Source of the DNA: Branchiostoma floridae
Lineage: Eukaryota > Chordata > Leptocardii > Amphioxiformes > Branchiostomatidae
DNA length: 24,590 nt
Direction of reading: 5' to 3'
Assembly: GCF_000003815.2 (NCBI RefSeq)
Contig: NC_049990.1
Location: 22,401,208 to 22,425,797 of the forward strand
A model generated the notes under the pieces. That model was not told the origin of the DNA, did not search any database, and saw only the letters and a list, made by a program, of their open reading frames with translations. The position numbers were made by a program, and so were the translations under genes. Below, piece after piece: positions 9,181 to 17,805 of this stretch. Positions within the stretch are counted from its first letter, which is position 1. Every line of letters starts with the position of its first letter.

Positions 9181-9952
9181 TTCTTTATGTTGTTATTATT
9201 TGAGAGAACCCCCATCATTTGATTATTAATATAAACTGCTATTATTTTATTGTCCATCTCGCCTTCTGCGATTGCATTCTCATGTTTGATTTCTTCAGAA
9301 CCTCCTTTCTACCGTCCTGTCTTGATGACGTTGCCAAAAGTTAACATTTTGTAGCTATAACTGTAATTAGCATGGCGACCGGAGAAAGCGAAATGAAATA
9401 TTCAAATGAAAAGGACAAATGAAACGTTTGGGGTGTTTGGTATCTAAGTTCTATATAAGCTTATCAGAAACCAGTTCGATTACTATTTGTGAGCCGTGTT
9501 TATTCAACCTATACTCGAGTAACATATAATACAATGTGCTCCAATAATGTTACAGCAAGTTTAGAGTTACAGAATACAGGTCTAGGGATAAGATAATGTT
9601 ACAAAGTTCTAACATATACAGAGAGAATTGGCCTAACCAACACGTGCACAGTCCAACAGAGGGGTCAGTCCTCAAGTGTCCTTACCTCAGTCCCGTGGGC
9701 ACCAGACTGACAAATATCTTCGTACAATCTCTAAGGTCAGCTATTATTTCTGTATTGTTTTAATGTGGACTCCAGGAAGACTAGTGTATTTCACTAATGG
9801 AGATCTAAATAAACCAAACCAAACTGGCGTAACAAAGGCTTGTCTAACTCCGCCCATCAAAGGTAAGCCAGTTGGATGCTCTCACCATCCAACCAATCAG
9901 GGATTACCTAATATGCTAATCTAAGCTCCGCCTCATATGGTCTAGTCATGTC
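9181..9952. other. Intergenic, no gene recognised
   Basis: An LTR-like arrangement (TATATAAG at about 9452, TGTTTATTC, CTCGAGTAACA) was noticed near 9351-9523 but lacks an identifiable partner or primer-binding site. Confidence 0.35.
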
Positions 9953-10029
9953 ATGGCCGTTACACAAACGGTATCATATATTTTGTTTATAAGAGACCCA
10001 CTCGACTGTGAAACAAGAAGATTTTCGGC

Positions 10030-10275
10030 AATCAGATTTGGGGGGGGGGCGGTTTTATTTAGCCACGGACTAAGTAATAGTAGAAGCTTTTTAATCTTAT
10101 TTAAAAATAATATTTCATATACCATCCGCCAGACCTTGAGCGATGATTCGGGGCGGTGGATGGTTTTAGACATCACCATAGATTCTACTCGTTTCTGTTT
10201 GGCCGATATTTACGCCCCCAACACTGATGACCCAAACTTCTTCTATAACCTTGAAACAACAATATACTCCGTCTG
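10030..10275 (+). pseudogene. LINE endonuclease-domain fragment
   Basis: The frame reads a diverged apurinic-type endonuclease segment of a non-LTR retrotransposon: GGGAVLFSHGLSNS, LILFKNNISYTI, GRWMVLDITIDSTRF and LADIYAPNTDDPNFF. The 'G-R-x-x-x-L-D-I' then 'L-x-x-I-Y-A-P-N' pattern is typical of the endonuclease beta-strands. It is a fragment, with no start or reverse transcriptase, and the frame stops after ETTIYSV at a TGA. Confidence 0.75.
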
Positions 10276-10900
10276 ATTGGCGAATTGGACACGCATGCGC
10301 ACGAAGTGGAGGGAAAGCCGTTGGTTCTTATTGAATCGGCATGGATACGAGTGATCGCTGTTGTTGTTTATATACGAGGTATTCGACGGGCGTCGGTAGA
10401 TTTGATTAGAAAATGTTTAAATTAGCAGATCAAATTACTGATTATTATGTAAGTCATACCATAGCCAAACACCTGCTTGTTGCCTACCACTGCGTCACCG
10501 TGACATCATCGCGATCGCTTTTCGCGAAACACGACTTCCCACCATAGTCTTTACAAATTGTTGGTACAAATGTATGTTTGTTTGTCTTGCTGTGTGTCCG
10601 CAGCTATTTAAATATTGTAGAGTGACAGGATGTGAGGCGGAAGATGGTGTAACCGGAGAGACCTAATCAGCAAGAAGTTCGCAAAAAGATTAGTAGACAA
10701 GTTTGGGATCTTCAATTTTGTTAGTCTGAAGCATAATCATTGAGCAAAAGAATATGTGAAAACTTTACCTTGATCATATAGTACAGTATGTTGTAAGAAA
10801 AGAAAGTCACCGTAACACAAAACACCAATACCATGTTCGTTATCATTAAACAGGTATTTCTCCAACCACCAGTTGACGTCCTACTTTGCTTGGCTTTGCC
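10276..10900. other. Intergenic, no feature seen
   Basis: No exon, repeat or RNA gene was recognised in this stretch. Confidence 0.35.
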
Positions 10901-11063
10901 TACTCTCCAAGCAGAGGTTAGGCTCTAGCTGTTTTTCTTTTAAAGTGTTTCAGTCGTTTTTATCGGGATTTCCATTTTGTACTCTTTCTTGATGTTTCGC
11001 GGCCAAACTATTAAAAAACGTTTTTAAAAAAACAGCCGAAGTCTAACCTCTGCTTGGAGAGTA
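10901..11063. mobile_element. Short inverted-repeat element (MITE), TA-flanked
   Basis: A perfect 21-base inverted pair (10901-10921 and 11043-11063) starts with TACTCTCCAAGCAGAGG and extends imperfectly to about 45 bases on each side. The ends fit TA target duplication. The interior is AT-rich with no coding capacity. A diverged partial copy is in the gene 1 intron at 4695-4790, so this is a repeat family in this genome. Confidence 0.85.
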
Positions 11064-11962
11064 CGTTTTGCCCAGATCACACCTGAGATGATGACAATAC
11101 ACAGTGCATTAGTGTATACGTACTGCCACATGCTGCGAAGATTCCAGCCGACCATATGCATGTGTAAACATTCAGTCCATTTAACGCTATTTGCAGACCA
11201 TCTCGAGTCCTCCAAACAAAGTTGGCTCAGAAGACTGCAACTGTAACGGACGTACTGCACGCAATACAGTACACCTAATATCATTGGTCAAATTGCCTTG
11301 GGAGAGTTTTCGCATTCACAACAACGTTTTCGCATGTGCCTTTTACTACTAAAACTCGTTTAAGCGTCTAGTATCGTAGATTATAGGTAGATAATTTCGC
11401 GATTTGTTGACAGTGATTGAAAGTAGCTTTTAAACTAAAAGCACGACATGAACGATAGTTATTGTAGTAGTACCAAGGATCTGGTACAACGACAATTATC
11501 CTCGATCTCTCATTGGCAGTTTCCCTCATTTAGTAGAAAACATATTGGACATTAAGCTGAAGTGATAATTATGATCTTAACTACATCAGACCATTTCTCT
11601 TTACATATAAACGATCTCGGAGTTAGATGTCGCAAAAATTAAAAAAAAATCGTTGGATAATCTACTGATGATATTTATAGCCACAACCTTTGGCCAACCA
11701 GTATCATTTATAAACCATGCGTGTTAACAGCGAAGCCTGCCAATAAGGATTTCAATAAGATTAAAGCTTTACCAGGCTTTTACACATAAGGTGTTTATGC
11801 AGAGTTTTATGTTTATCAAAGACCAAAATAGCTGGTAGTATAATCAAAATAGAGGTTAATCAGAAGAGAAATGATCAAATACTAAACAGTAACTTTTGAA
11901 GTTGCTGCAGGCCTCAAAAGCCAAAAGGGTTGGTTAATTTGAATGGAATACTATTGAACCAA
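11064..11962. other. Intergenic, no feature seen
   Basis: AT-rich. No exon or repeat was recognised. Confidence 0.35.
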
Positions 11963-12525
11963 TCAGTTTCACCACAAAACGTCAACACTACCAGCATGAC
12001 GTAATGCACTAGTTGCATCGTAAATGGGCAAAACTAATTGACAAAAGACGGTCAGGTCATCTGATAACATAACTGATGCGTAGTGTCTAGGTAAATACTT
12101 TCCTCCTAGACCACCATACTGCTATGAAATCAAAGGGAGAACGAAATTATCATTGTTTTTACCATTATCCGCTATTTTGAAAGACGTTCTGCAAGATTGA
12201 CAGTTCATTTGGCAAATCTCTTGTAAACAGTTCAAAAACACGTACCCAGTATAGAAACACTGCACCAAAACAGTCAGCCCGTCTTTTGTAAAGGATGTAA
12301 GGTGAGCATAATGTTGACGTTGCTATGGTGGATGTTGGGTTTTCCTTGGATAACAGCAAAAAGACAACTTCAGGTCAAAAGGTCTCAAATGACAAAGCAG
12401 AACTATGTAGTGTTGCAATGCTGTAACAGTTTAGTCTAGGGTGACGAAAAACGCACCAATTTCTGGTTTTTTCATGACACGCATTCTAGCTACGCTAGAA
12501 ACAGCAGAAGCCCCTTATCAACAGA
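11963..12525 (+). repeat. Upstream region of ASIC gene 2, duplicated at 196-500
   Basis: Colinear with the left-edge copy but longer, with extra blocks at about 12145-12230 and 12290-12460. It ends about 270 bases before the gene 2 start codon. It may contain the gene's promoter, although no core promoter could be pointed to. Confidence 0.7.
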
Positions 12526-12794
12526 ACTGATACGGAACTGCGTCCTTTCAGTTCAACTTTCCGTACGGAAAATATTTTCTATGCGGTCAGATTGTCACTT
12601 TTGTTAAATGCCCGTTGCCAGGTCTTAACTGCGCTGTTATAGCTACATGATCCATACCCTAGTACGTCCCTACTAGGTTGGACTTTTCCTCAGAACAACT
12701 CGCTTTGATGTACCAAAAACATTCAAGGACATCATTGAACTGATTCTTAGAGGATTTTTCTTGGTTAAAGTAGATTTTTCATCAGAGTTTTGTC

Positions 12795-12958
12795 ATGGCT
12801 GACGACGACGACACATCGCCGGAGAAGGACTTTGCGGACAACACGACTCTCCACGGGATAGGGAAGGTGTCCGGCAGCGAAAAGTGTACTTTGAAACTGG
12901 TCTGGCTAACCATCTTCCTGGCCTGTTTTGGAGTGGCGGCTTGGCAGATTACAGAAAC
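12795..12958 (+). CDS. ASIC-like channel gene 2, exon 1 (N-terminus and TM1)
   Basis: The ATG at 12795 opens a frame that reads MADDDDTSPEKDF, then ADNTTLHGIGKVSGSEK, then the hydrophobic TM1 segment LVWLTIFLACFGVAAW. TTLHG holds the conserved His-Gly pair required for gating in DEG/ENaC channels, placed just before TM1 as in all ASICs. The donor is GTACGT at 12959. The exon ends in phase 2 and joins exon 2 in frame. The acidic N-terminus is not a family feature. The gene is the tandem neighbour of gene 1, whose end lies 4.3 kb to the left. Confidence 0.92.
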
Positions 12959-13441
12959 GTACGTATAATACCTGATTTCTACTAGTACTTCTACATAAAA
13001 CAGATGGATAAAGTGCGTCATGGCACATAGCGTCCCAGGAGACAAGATGCAGCAAGTGTGGCAGGTGTTCGTGCGCAAAGATATATATAAACGACTGGAG
13101 AAAAGTGCACAAAATGAACTGAACTGTGCAACTATGTACAATAGCCACGCTAGTAAATATAGTAACTCAAAATGCCCAACTGCCCTGTCTGAATATTAGA
13201 TATAATCCTGTGGCACATTTGAAAAGCTGCACGCTAAATTTGAACGGTTTAAGAAATCGATCTCGTGCTGTCAAGATTTCATAATCTTTTCCAAAGTTTG
13301 GAAATTGTCAGAATTACAAGAAAGTGTGGAATTTGGAGCAAAGAACGATTCTTACTAGAGGCCCGCAGTTGAGGTACATATAGATACTTGGTTATCGGGG
13401 AAAAACTTAATTAAAGAAAGCTTTTCTCACTCCTTTTTCAG
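12959..13441 (+). other. Intron 1 of ASIC gene 2
   Basis: No repeat or exon was recognised. The acceptor is CTCCTTTTTCAG ending at 13441. Confidence 0.7.
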
Positions 13442-13540
13442 CATCATTCGCTACCTCCAGTACAACACGGTGACCAACATCAAACTGGAGTTTGAGAATG
13501 AGCTGACCTTCCCTGCCGTCACTGTCTGCAACTTCAACAG
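13442..13540 (+). CDS. ASIC-like channel gene 2, exon 2 (start of ectodomain)
   Basis: It encodes IIRYLQYNTVTNIKLEF, then ENELTFPAVTVCNFN. The F-P-A-V-T-(V/I)-C-N block is the universal DEG/ENaC motif following TM1. The donor is GTACTT at 13541. The remaining exons of this gene are not in the window. The DNA that follows is the reductase gene and the Polinton-like module, so these lie in its intron 2 unless the gene is broken here. Confidence 0.92.
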
Positions 13541-13618
13541 GTACTTAAAGACGCTAGTTCAATATCAAATATATAAGTTTGTCCGAATTCACTGCATTAC
13601 TTTTGAAAGAAGGTTATG

Positions 13619-13662
13619 AGAGTGAGTGAGTGAGTGAGTGAGTGAGTGAGTGAGTGAGTGAG
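13619..13662. repeat. (GTGA)n microsatellite
   Basis: About eleven uninterrupted GTGA units lie a little after exon 2 of channel gene 2. Confidence 0.97.
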
Positions 13663-13723
13663 GAAGAGTTAATGAGCGTGGGAGCCTGAGTAGTATAGTA
13701 GGAGCACGCTGAGTCCCATTTTT

Positions 13724-13956
13724 CAGGCGCAAGCAGGCGCAGGTCAAAGGTCATCGCCTGCCTATATTATCTATTCAGGCGCAGGTCAGAGGTCAAATAT
13801 GATTTATTCAGGCGGAGCAGGTCAGAGGTTACATTATCTATTCAGGCGGAGCAGGTCAGAGGTCGCATATGATTTATTCAGGCGCAGATCATAGGTCAGA
13901 TATTATGTATTCATTCGGGGCAGGTCAGGGGTCAGATATCATATATTCAGGCGGAG
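13724..13956. repeat. Minisatellite, 33-42 bp unit, each carrying a DR1-type half-site pair
   Basis: Units share ATTCAGGCGGAGCAGGTCAG. Each has two AGGTCA-like half-sites one base apart: 13741-13753 (AGGTCAAAGGTCA, perfect), 13783-13795 (perfect, G spacer), 13819-13831, 13853-13865, 13886-13898 and 13922-13934. AGGTCA-N-AGGTCA is the DR1 element bound by RXR heterodimers, HNF4 and COUP-TF. Whether it is functional here is inference. The array ends where the 17-bp direct repeat flanking the reductase gene begins. Confidence 0.85.
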
Positions 13957-13973
13957 CAAGGTAACTATGACAA
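13957..13973 (+). repeat. Left copy of a 17-bp direct repeat flanking the reductase gene
   Basis: CAAGGTAACTATGACAA here is identical to 15346-15362. The pair encloses the whole reductase transcription unit. Its size fits a target-site duplication of LINE-mediated insertion or a recombination scar. Confidence 0.9.
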
Positions 13974-14093
13974 AACCCACCCCACCCCAAATGAACCTCC
14001 CCCTTCCTAATTGTGAAAGACATGTCCTTATTTGGCCTGGTTCTAAGTCTCTATCGTATGAGATAAAGATGGCAATGACCGTTTGATTTTTTC

Positions 14094-14103
14094 CGTTCTT
14101 TTA
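14094..14103 (-). terminator. Poly(A) signal of the reductase gene
   Basis: TTTATT on the plus strand at about 14099-14104 is AATAAA on the minus strand, beginning about ten bases after the TGA stop at 14114-14116. Such a short 3' end is usual in compact viral genomes and unusual for a chromosomal animal gene. Confidence 0.75.
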
Positions 14104-14113
14104 TTCTGGACTT

Positions 14114-15145
14114 TCAAAAGTCAGCATCCAGCGTGAACTTCTGCTGTTCAGAGGAGGACATAACCCCCATCTTCTGGTACTCTCCCACCTTTTTCTCAAA
14201 GAAGTTGGTCTTTCCCTCCAGAGAAATGTTCTCCATGAAGTCAAAGGGGTTCTCGCTGTTGTAAAGCTTACTGCACATGAGTTCGCCCAGCAGCCTATCC
14301 GCGACAAACTCGATGTACTGTTTCATCAGGTCTTGATTCATCCCAATCAGCTTCACAGGAAGAGCTTCCGTCAGGAACTCTTGCTCAATCTTAACAGCAT
14401 CGTCGATAATCTGGTGAATGCGCTCTTGACTAGGCTTATTGATCAGATAGCTGACCATAAGACAGGCAAAGTCGGCGTGCAGACCCTCGTCTCTACTGAT
14501 CAGCTCATTAGAGAAAGTCAGCCCCGGCATGAGTCCTCTTTTCCTCAACCAGAATATTGCTGCGAAGGCCCCGGAGAAAAATATCCCTTCCACAGCGGCA
14601 AAGGCAACCACACGATCCCCAAAAGTGCTTTTCTCGTCTCCGGTCCACTTTAGGGCCCAGTCAGCCTTCTTCTTTACACAAGGTATGGTCTCAATGGCAC
14701 TGAACAGATGCTCTCTCTCATGCGGATCCTTCACGTAGGTGTCGATTAAGAGACTGTACATTTCAGAATGGATGTTCTCAATGGCAATCTGGAAGCCATA
14801 AAAGCACCTCACCTCAGTCACCTGCACCTCTTTGGTGAATCTCTCAACCAGATTTTCATTCACTATACCGTCACTAGCTGCAAAGAATGCCAGGACGTGT
14901 TTGATGAAGTGTTTTTCGTTGTCATTCAGACAATGCTCCAAGTCCTTAGAGAGGTCTACTTCCTCCGTTGTCCAGAATGATGCTACGGCCTTCTTGTACA
15001 TGCGCCAGATGTCGTGGTACTGGATGGGAAAAATGACGAAGCGTCTGGAATTTTCACGCAGTAGGGGCTCACACTGCTTCTCTCGGTCTACAGAGACCTT
15101 AAGTACGGACAGCTGGTTAGACTTCGGTGGCTGCGCTGGAAGCAT
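14114..15145 (-). CDS. RRM2-like: Ribonucleoside-diphosphate reductase small subunit (class Ia R2), intronless
   Basis: The R2 subunit holds the diiron-tyrosyl radical used with the large subunit to make deoxyribonucleotides, in the cytosol. All key residues are visible: iron ligands D92, E123, H126, E186, E220 and H223, and radical Y130 (in [16 protein letters not shown] and RDEGLH). W58, Y323 and the C-terminal FTLDADF tail that docks on the large subunit are also present. It has 343 residues against about 390 in animal RRM2. The missing part is the N-terminal extension, and no KEN-box degron is seen. A two-residue deletion lies around 72-75. The frame is intact and uninterrupted, unlike the multi-exon animal gene. 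It has its own promoter and poly(A) signal. It could be a retrocopy that captured a promoter, or a host-derived gene carried by the neighbouring DNA-virus-like element. I favour the latter, as inference. Confidence 0.95.
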   Translation of the reverse strand: MLPAQPPKSNQLSVLKVSVDREKQCEPLLRENSRRFVIFPIQYHDIWRMYKKAVASFWTTEEVDLSKDLEHCLNDNEKHFIKHVLAFFAASDGIVNENLVERFTKEVQVTEVRCFYGFQIAIENIHSEMYSLLIDTYVKDPHEREHLFSAIETIPCVKKKADWALKWTGDEKSTFGDRVVAFAAVEGIFFSGAFAAIFWLRKRGLMPGLTFSNELISRDEGLHADFACLMVSYLINKPSQERIHQIIDDAVKIEQEFLTEALPVKLIGMNQDLMKQYIEFVADRLLGELMCSKLYNSENPFDFMENISLEGKTNFFEKKVGEYQKMGVMSSSEQQKFTLDADF

Positions 15146-15189
15146 CTTGCGGCGGTTCTGTTAGCAGAACGAAACGTTCGAGAGGAAGA

Positions 15190-15260
15190 CCTTTTATCTT
15201 GTCTGTCACCATATATTTGCATATTTACATTTGCATCAGACGAGTCGGTACTCTGATTGG
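15190..15260 (-). promoter_or_regulatory. Promoter of the reductase gene: CCAAT, two octamers, TATA-like box
   Basis: On the minus strand, in transcription order, are CCAAT (15256-15260), two perfect octamers ATGCAAAT (15229-15236 and 15215-15222) and a TATA-like GATAAAAGG (15190-15198). The start codon is at 15143-15145, so the 5' leader would be only about 20-25 nt. Octamer plus CCAAT plus TATA is the design of S-phase histone H2B promoters. Regulation by an Oct-type POU factor is inference. Confidence 0.7.
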
Positions 15261-15345
15261 TCCAGATATACGGAGTTTAGGGGGATATGTAATTCCTTAG
15301 CTCAAGTCGGGGTGAAACAGAGGTCAGGCTGAACTTTTGACCCAC

Positions 15346-15362
15346 CAAGGTAACTATGACAA
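15346..15362 (+). repeat. Right copy of the 17-bp direct repeat
   Basis: Identical to 13957-13973. The two copies are 1389 bases apart. Confidence 0.9.
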
Positions 15363-16340
15363 CCCGTCCTATTGTTCCCCGCTGGCCGCGGAACCTAGTT
15401 GCCCGCGCTGAACAACGCCAGATGGCCCCATTGTTCTTGTGTGGGTAGGAAACAATAGACGCCGCGGCTTGGTATGCACACGGCTGGCTTGGACAGACCT
15501 AACGGTAACCTTCAAGGAGAGGTCGTACAGAGAAATACAGTGACCACCCTGCATGTTGTACCAATGAGCTTTTATCAGTAAGCGCTGGCCGGACACTGCG
15601 TTTGCCGTACATACATGGTCAGCCCTAACTTTTTGGAACCGAGGAGGTAAAGAAGAAACGCATAACCTTTATCAACAAGTTGAACAGGGTTAATGGCCAA
15701 ACGTTACGTGGGCTGAAGTGCGCCCGTTTTAAAATGCAAATCGGCCTCTGGTGGTCGCGCTGAAGAACGCCAGATGGTGGCATTGTTCTTGTGCGGGTAG
15801 GAAACAATAGACGGATTGGTCACCGCGGCTTGGTGTGCACACGGCTTGGGAGAGAGCTAACAATACACTTGGAGTCAGGCCCGTGCGGAGTCAGGCCCGT
15901 ACAGTGAGCGTCCCACACATTCTGAGCAGCTACAAGACAACAGAGAACGGTGCTGTCTGGACACTGCGTTGTACGTACATACATGGCCAGCCCTAACTCA
16001 TTGGAACCGAGGAGGCAAGGAGGAAATGTAAAAGCTTTATCAAAAAGTTGAACAGGGTTCTTGGCCAAACGTTACGTGTGCTAAAGTGGGCCCGTATTGA
16101 AATGCAAATCGACCTCTGGCCCAAAGTTGACCCTGCTGCTGAAGAACGCCAGATGGCCTTTTGTTCTTCACTGCCAGGAGACAATAGACGGAGTCGTCGC
16201 CCAAGCAAGTTGTCCTGCCTGCCGGCTTCGTTCCGCCTCACCGACTCGCTCTGGGCGGAAGTGGCCCGTTTTGTTATGCAAATGACCATCTGCTCTTCGT
16301 GAAGGGACATGCCCATATTTGGGCCCATATCAATAAAAAG
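15363..16340 (+). repeat. Three tandem ~350-380 bp repeats with octamer motifs
   Basis: The marker block GCTGAA(C/G)AACGCCAGATGG, followed by ATTGTTCTT and ACAATAGAC, begins at 15407, 15759 and 16138. The first two units also share TTGGTNTGCACACGGCT, GGACACTGCGTT, GTACATACATGG and GGCCAAACGTTACGTG. Octamers ATGCAAAT lie at 15734-15741, 16102-16109 and 16276-16283. Several CCAAT or ATTGG elements are present. Open frames here are short and overlap on both strands, so I regard this as regulatory or terminal repeat DNA between divergent genes. Confidence 0.8.
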
Positions 16341-16341
16341 G
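16276..16341 (+). promoter_or_regulatory. Putative promoter of the polymerase gene: octamer and TATA-like box
   Basis: Octamer ATGCAAAT (16276-16283) is followed about 50 bases on by AATAAAAAGG (16332-16341). The arrangement mirrors the reductase promoter on the other strand. Initiation would be expected near 16365. The repeat copies further right have the octamer but not the TATA-like box. Confidence 0.55.
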
Positions 16342-16464
16342 CCACAGGCGAGACACCGGCGATCAGTTGGCCTGGGGGGTCACCTCGGACTGGGCCCCGA
16401 TTCTGGCGTCCCACCTACTTGGATGACGGCTGCACCGCTACGGATGGCTCGGCGCTTTCTTTCG

Positions 16465-17770
16465 GTAAGTGGAAAACACTTTTTTTTTACATATCTTTGA
16501 TTATCTGATAGAATCGCTGAAACAGGCACAAGTTGTTTGCAACCCGTGACTAGGGGATTCGTGTGGGAACGTTACGAAAACTCTTGTTGTTGTTGTGTCA
16601 TGTCTGTAGAAAAATTCTTTATTAAAAAAGATACGCCCTAGATTATGTGATACGCAATGTTATGTCGAGTGCTACGTATACCATTACCAACTTTGAAACG
16701 TAACAGTACGTGTGTCACAGTTTTTTTGTTTGTTTTTTTTTGTACGGAAAATTTGTCCGCTTTGGCAAAACCCGGCTCAATTGTTCCCCGCTGTCCCCCA
16801 TGCATGTTTGTTCCGCATCGCTGACTCGGTCTGGGCGAAGTGGCCCCCGTTTTGTAATGCAAATCACCATCTGCTCTTCTTTCGCTGACCATATTTGGCT
16901 AAGAATCGCTCAAACAGGCACAGGTTGTTTGCAACCCGTGTAAAAGTAGAATATGTGTTACTGTATTTTCTCTGCACCAAAACATGTTTTGAAAGAACTG
17001 TTGCAAATGTTGTACCAGGTCATTTTCGTTTAGCTTTCGTGTGGAGTGTCGTGTCATGTTCACGCTAGGAGATTCGTGTGGGAACGTTACGAAAACTCTT
17101 GTTGTTGTTGTGTCATGTCTGTAGAAAAATTCTTTAGTAAAACAATACGCGCTAGATTATGTGATACGCAATGTTATGTCGAGTGCTACGTACGCCATTA
17201 CCAACTTTGAAACGTAACAGTACGTGTGCCACAGTTTGTTTGTTTTTGTACGGAAAATTTGTCCGCTTTGGCAAAACCCGGCTCAATTGTTCCCCGCTAG
17301 CCCCATGCATGTTTGTTCCGCATCGCTGACTCGGTCTGGGCGAAGTGGCCCCCGTTTTGTAATGCAAATCACCATCTGCTCTTCTTTCGCTGACCATATT
17401 TGGCTAGGCAACCTTTTTAGACGAACACTCTTGTTGTTGTTGTGTCATGTTTGTAGTAAAATTCTTTTAGTAAAAAAAATACGCCCTAGATTATGTGATA
17501 CGCTATGTGTTATGTCGAGTGCTACGTATACCATTACCAACTTTGAAACGTAACAGTACGTGTGTCACAGATTTTTTACGGAATGTTTTCTCCGCTACCA
17601 AAACAAGTATTACCCACCGACAACAACGGTTGTTCGTTTACAAAAGAGCACCGAAGCCCTTTCTTTGTTTGTCATGGAATACTGATGAGTGTGCGGTCGT
17701 CGCTCTAACAAAAGCACTGGAGTATTTTACAAATTCAGTGTTTTAAACAAAGCTTTGTATGTTCTTTCAG
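16465..17770 (+). other. Predicted leader intron of the polymerase transcript
   Basis: The donor is TTCG/GTAAGT (GTAAGT at 16465-16470) and the acceptor is TGTATGTTCTTTCAG ending at 17770, 35 bases before the polymerase ATG at 17806. The predicted first exon (about 16365-16464) has two in-frame ATGs (16423, 16444). After splicing they would open a short upstream ORF ending at TAG just before the polymerase ATG. This rests on splice-site sequence only. Confidence 0.45.
16510..17570 (+). repeat. ~515-bp tandem repeat, two full copies plus a partial third
   Basis: GATTCGTGTGGGAACGTTAC occurs at 16556 and 17071 (offset 515). The downstream blocks AACTCTTGTTGTTGTTGTG, TAGATTATGTGATACGC, TATGTCGAGTGCTACGTA and AACTTTGAAACGTAACAG recur at about 16575-16705, 17090-17220 and 17425-17555. 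Copies 1 and 2 also share TTTGTCCGCTTTGGCAAAAC and the octamer block (16857-16864, 17362-17369). That block is a diverged form of the promoter segment at 16225-16325. Low divergence between copies 1 and 2 implies recent duplication. Confidence 0.9.
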
Positions 17771-17805
17771 AACCCAGCAATGATCAAGAGTACAGCCAAC
17801 TAGTC

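Noticed and set aside
9351-9523. Possible solo LTR (TG...CA ends, TATATAAG, TTTATTC)
   Set aside because: There is no second LTR, no primer-binding site, no clear target duplication and no internal coding sequence.
15369-17553. Short open frames in the tandem-repeat region on both strands
   Set aside because: They overlap each other, are shared only because the DNA is repeated, and resemble no protein.
15363-17570. CRISPR-like array
   Set aside because: Repeat units are hundreds of bases long and diverged, without short uniform repeats and spacers.
17689-17805. Longer N-terminus for the polymerase
   Set aside because: The upstream extension has only a GTG start and crosses the predicted splice acceptor. 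The zinc finger begins right after ATG 17806.
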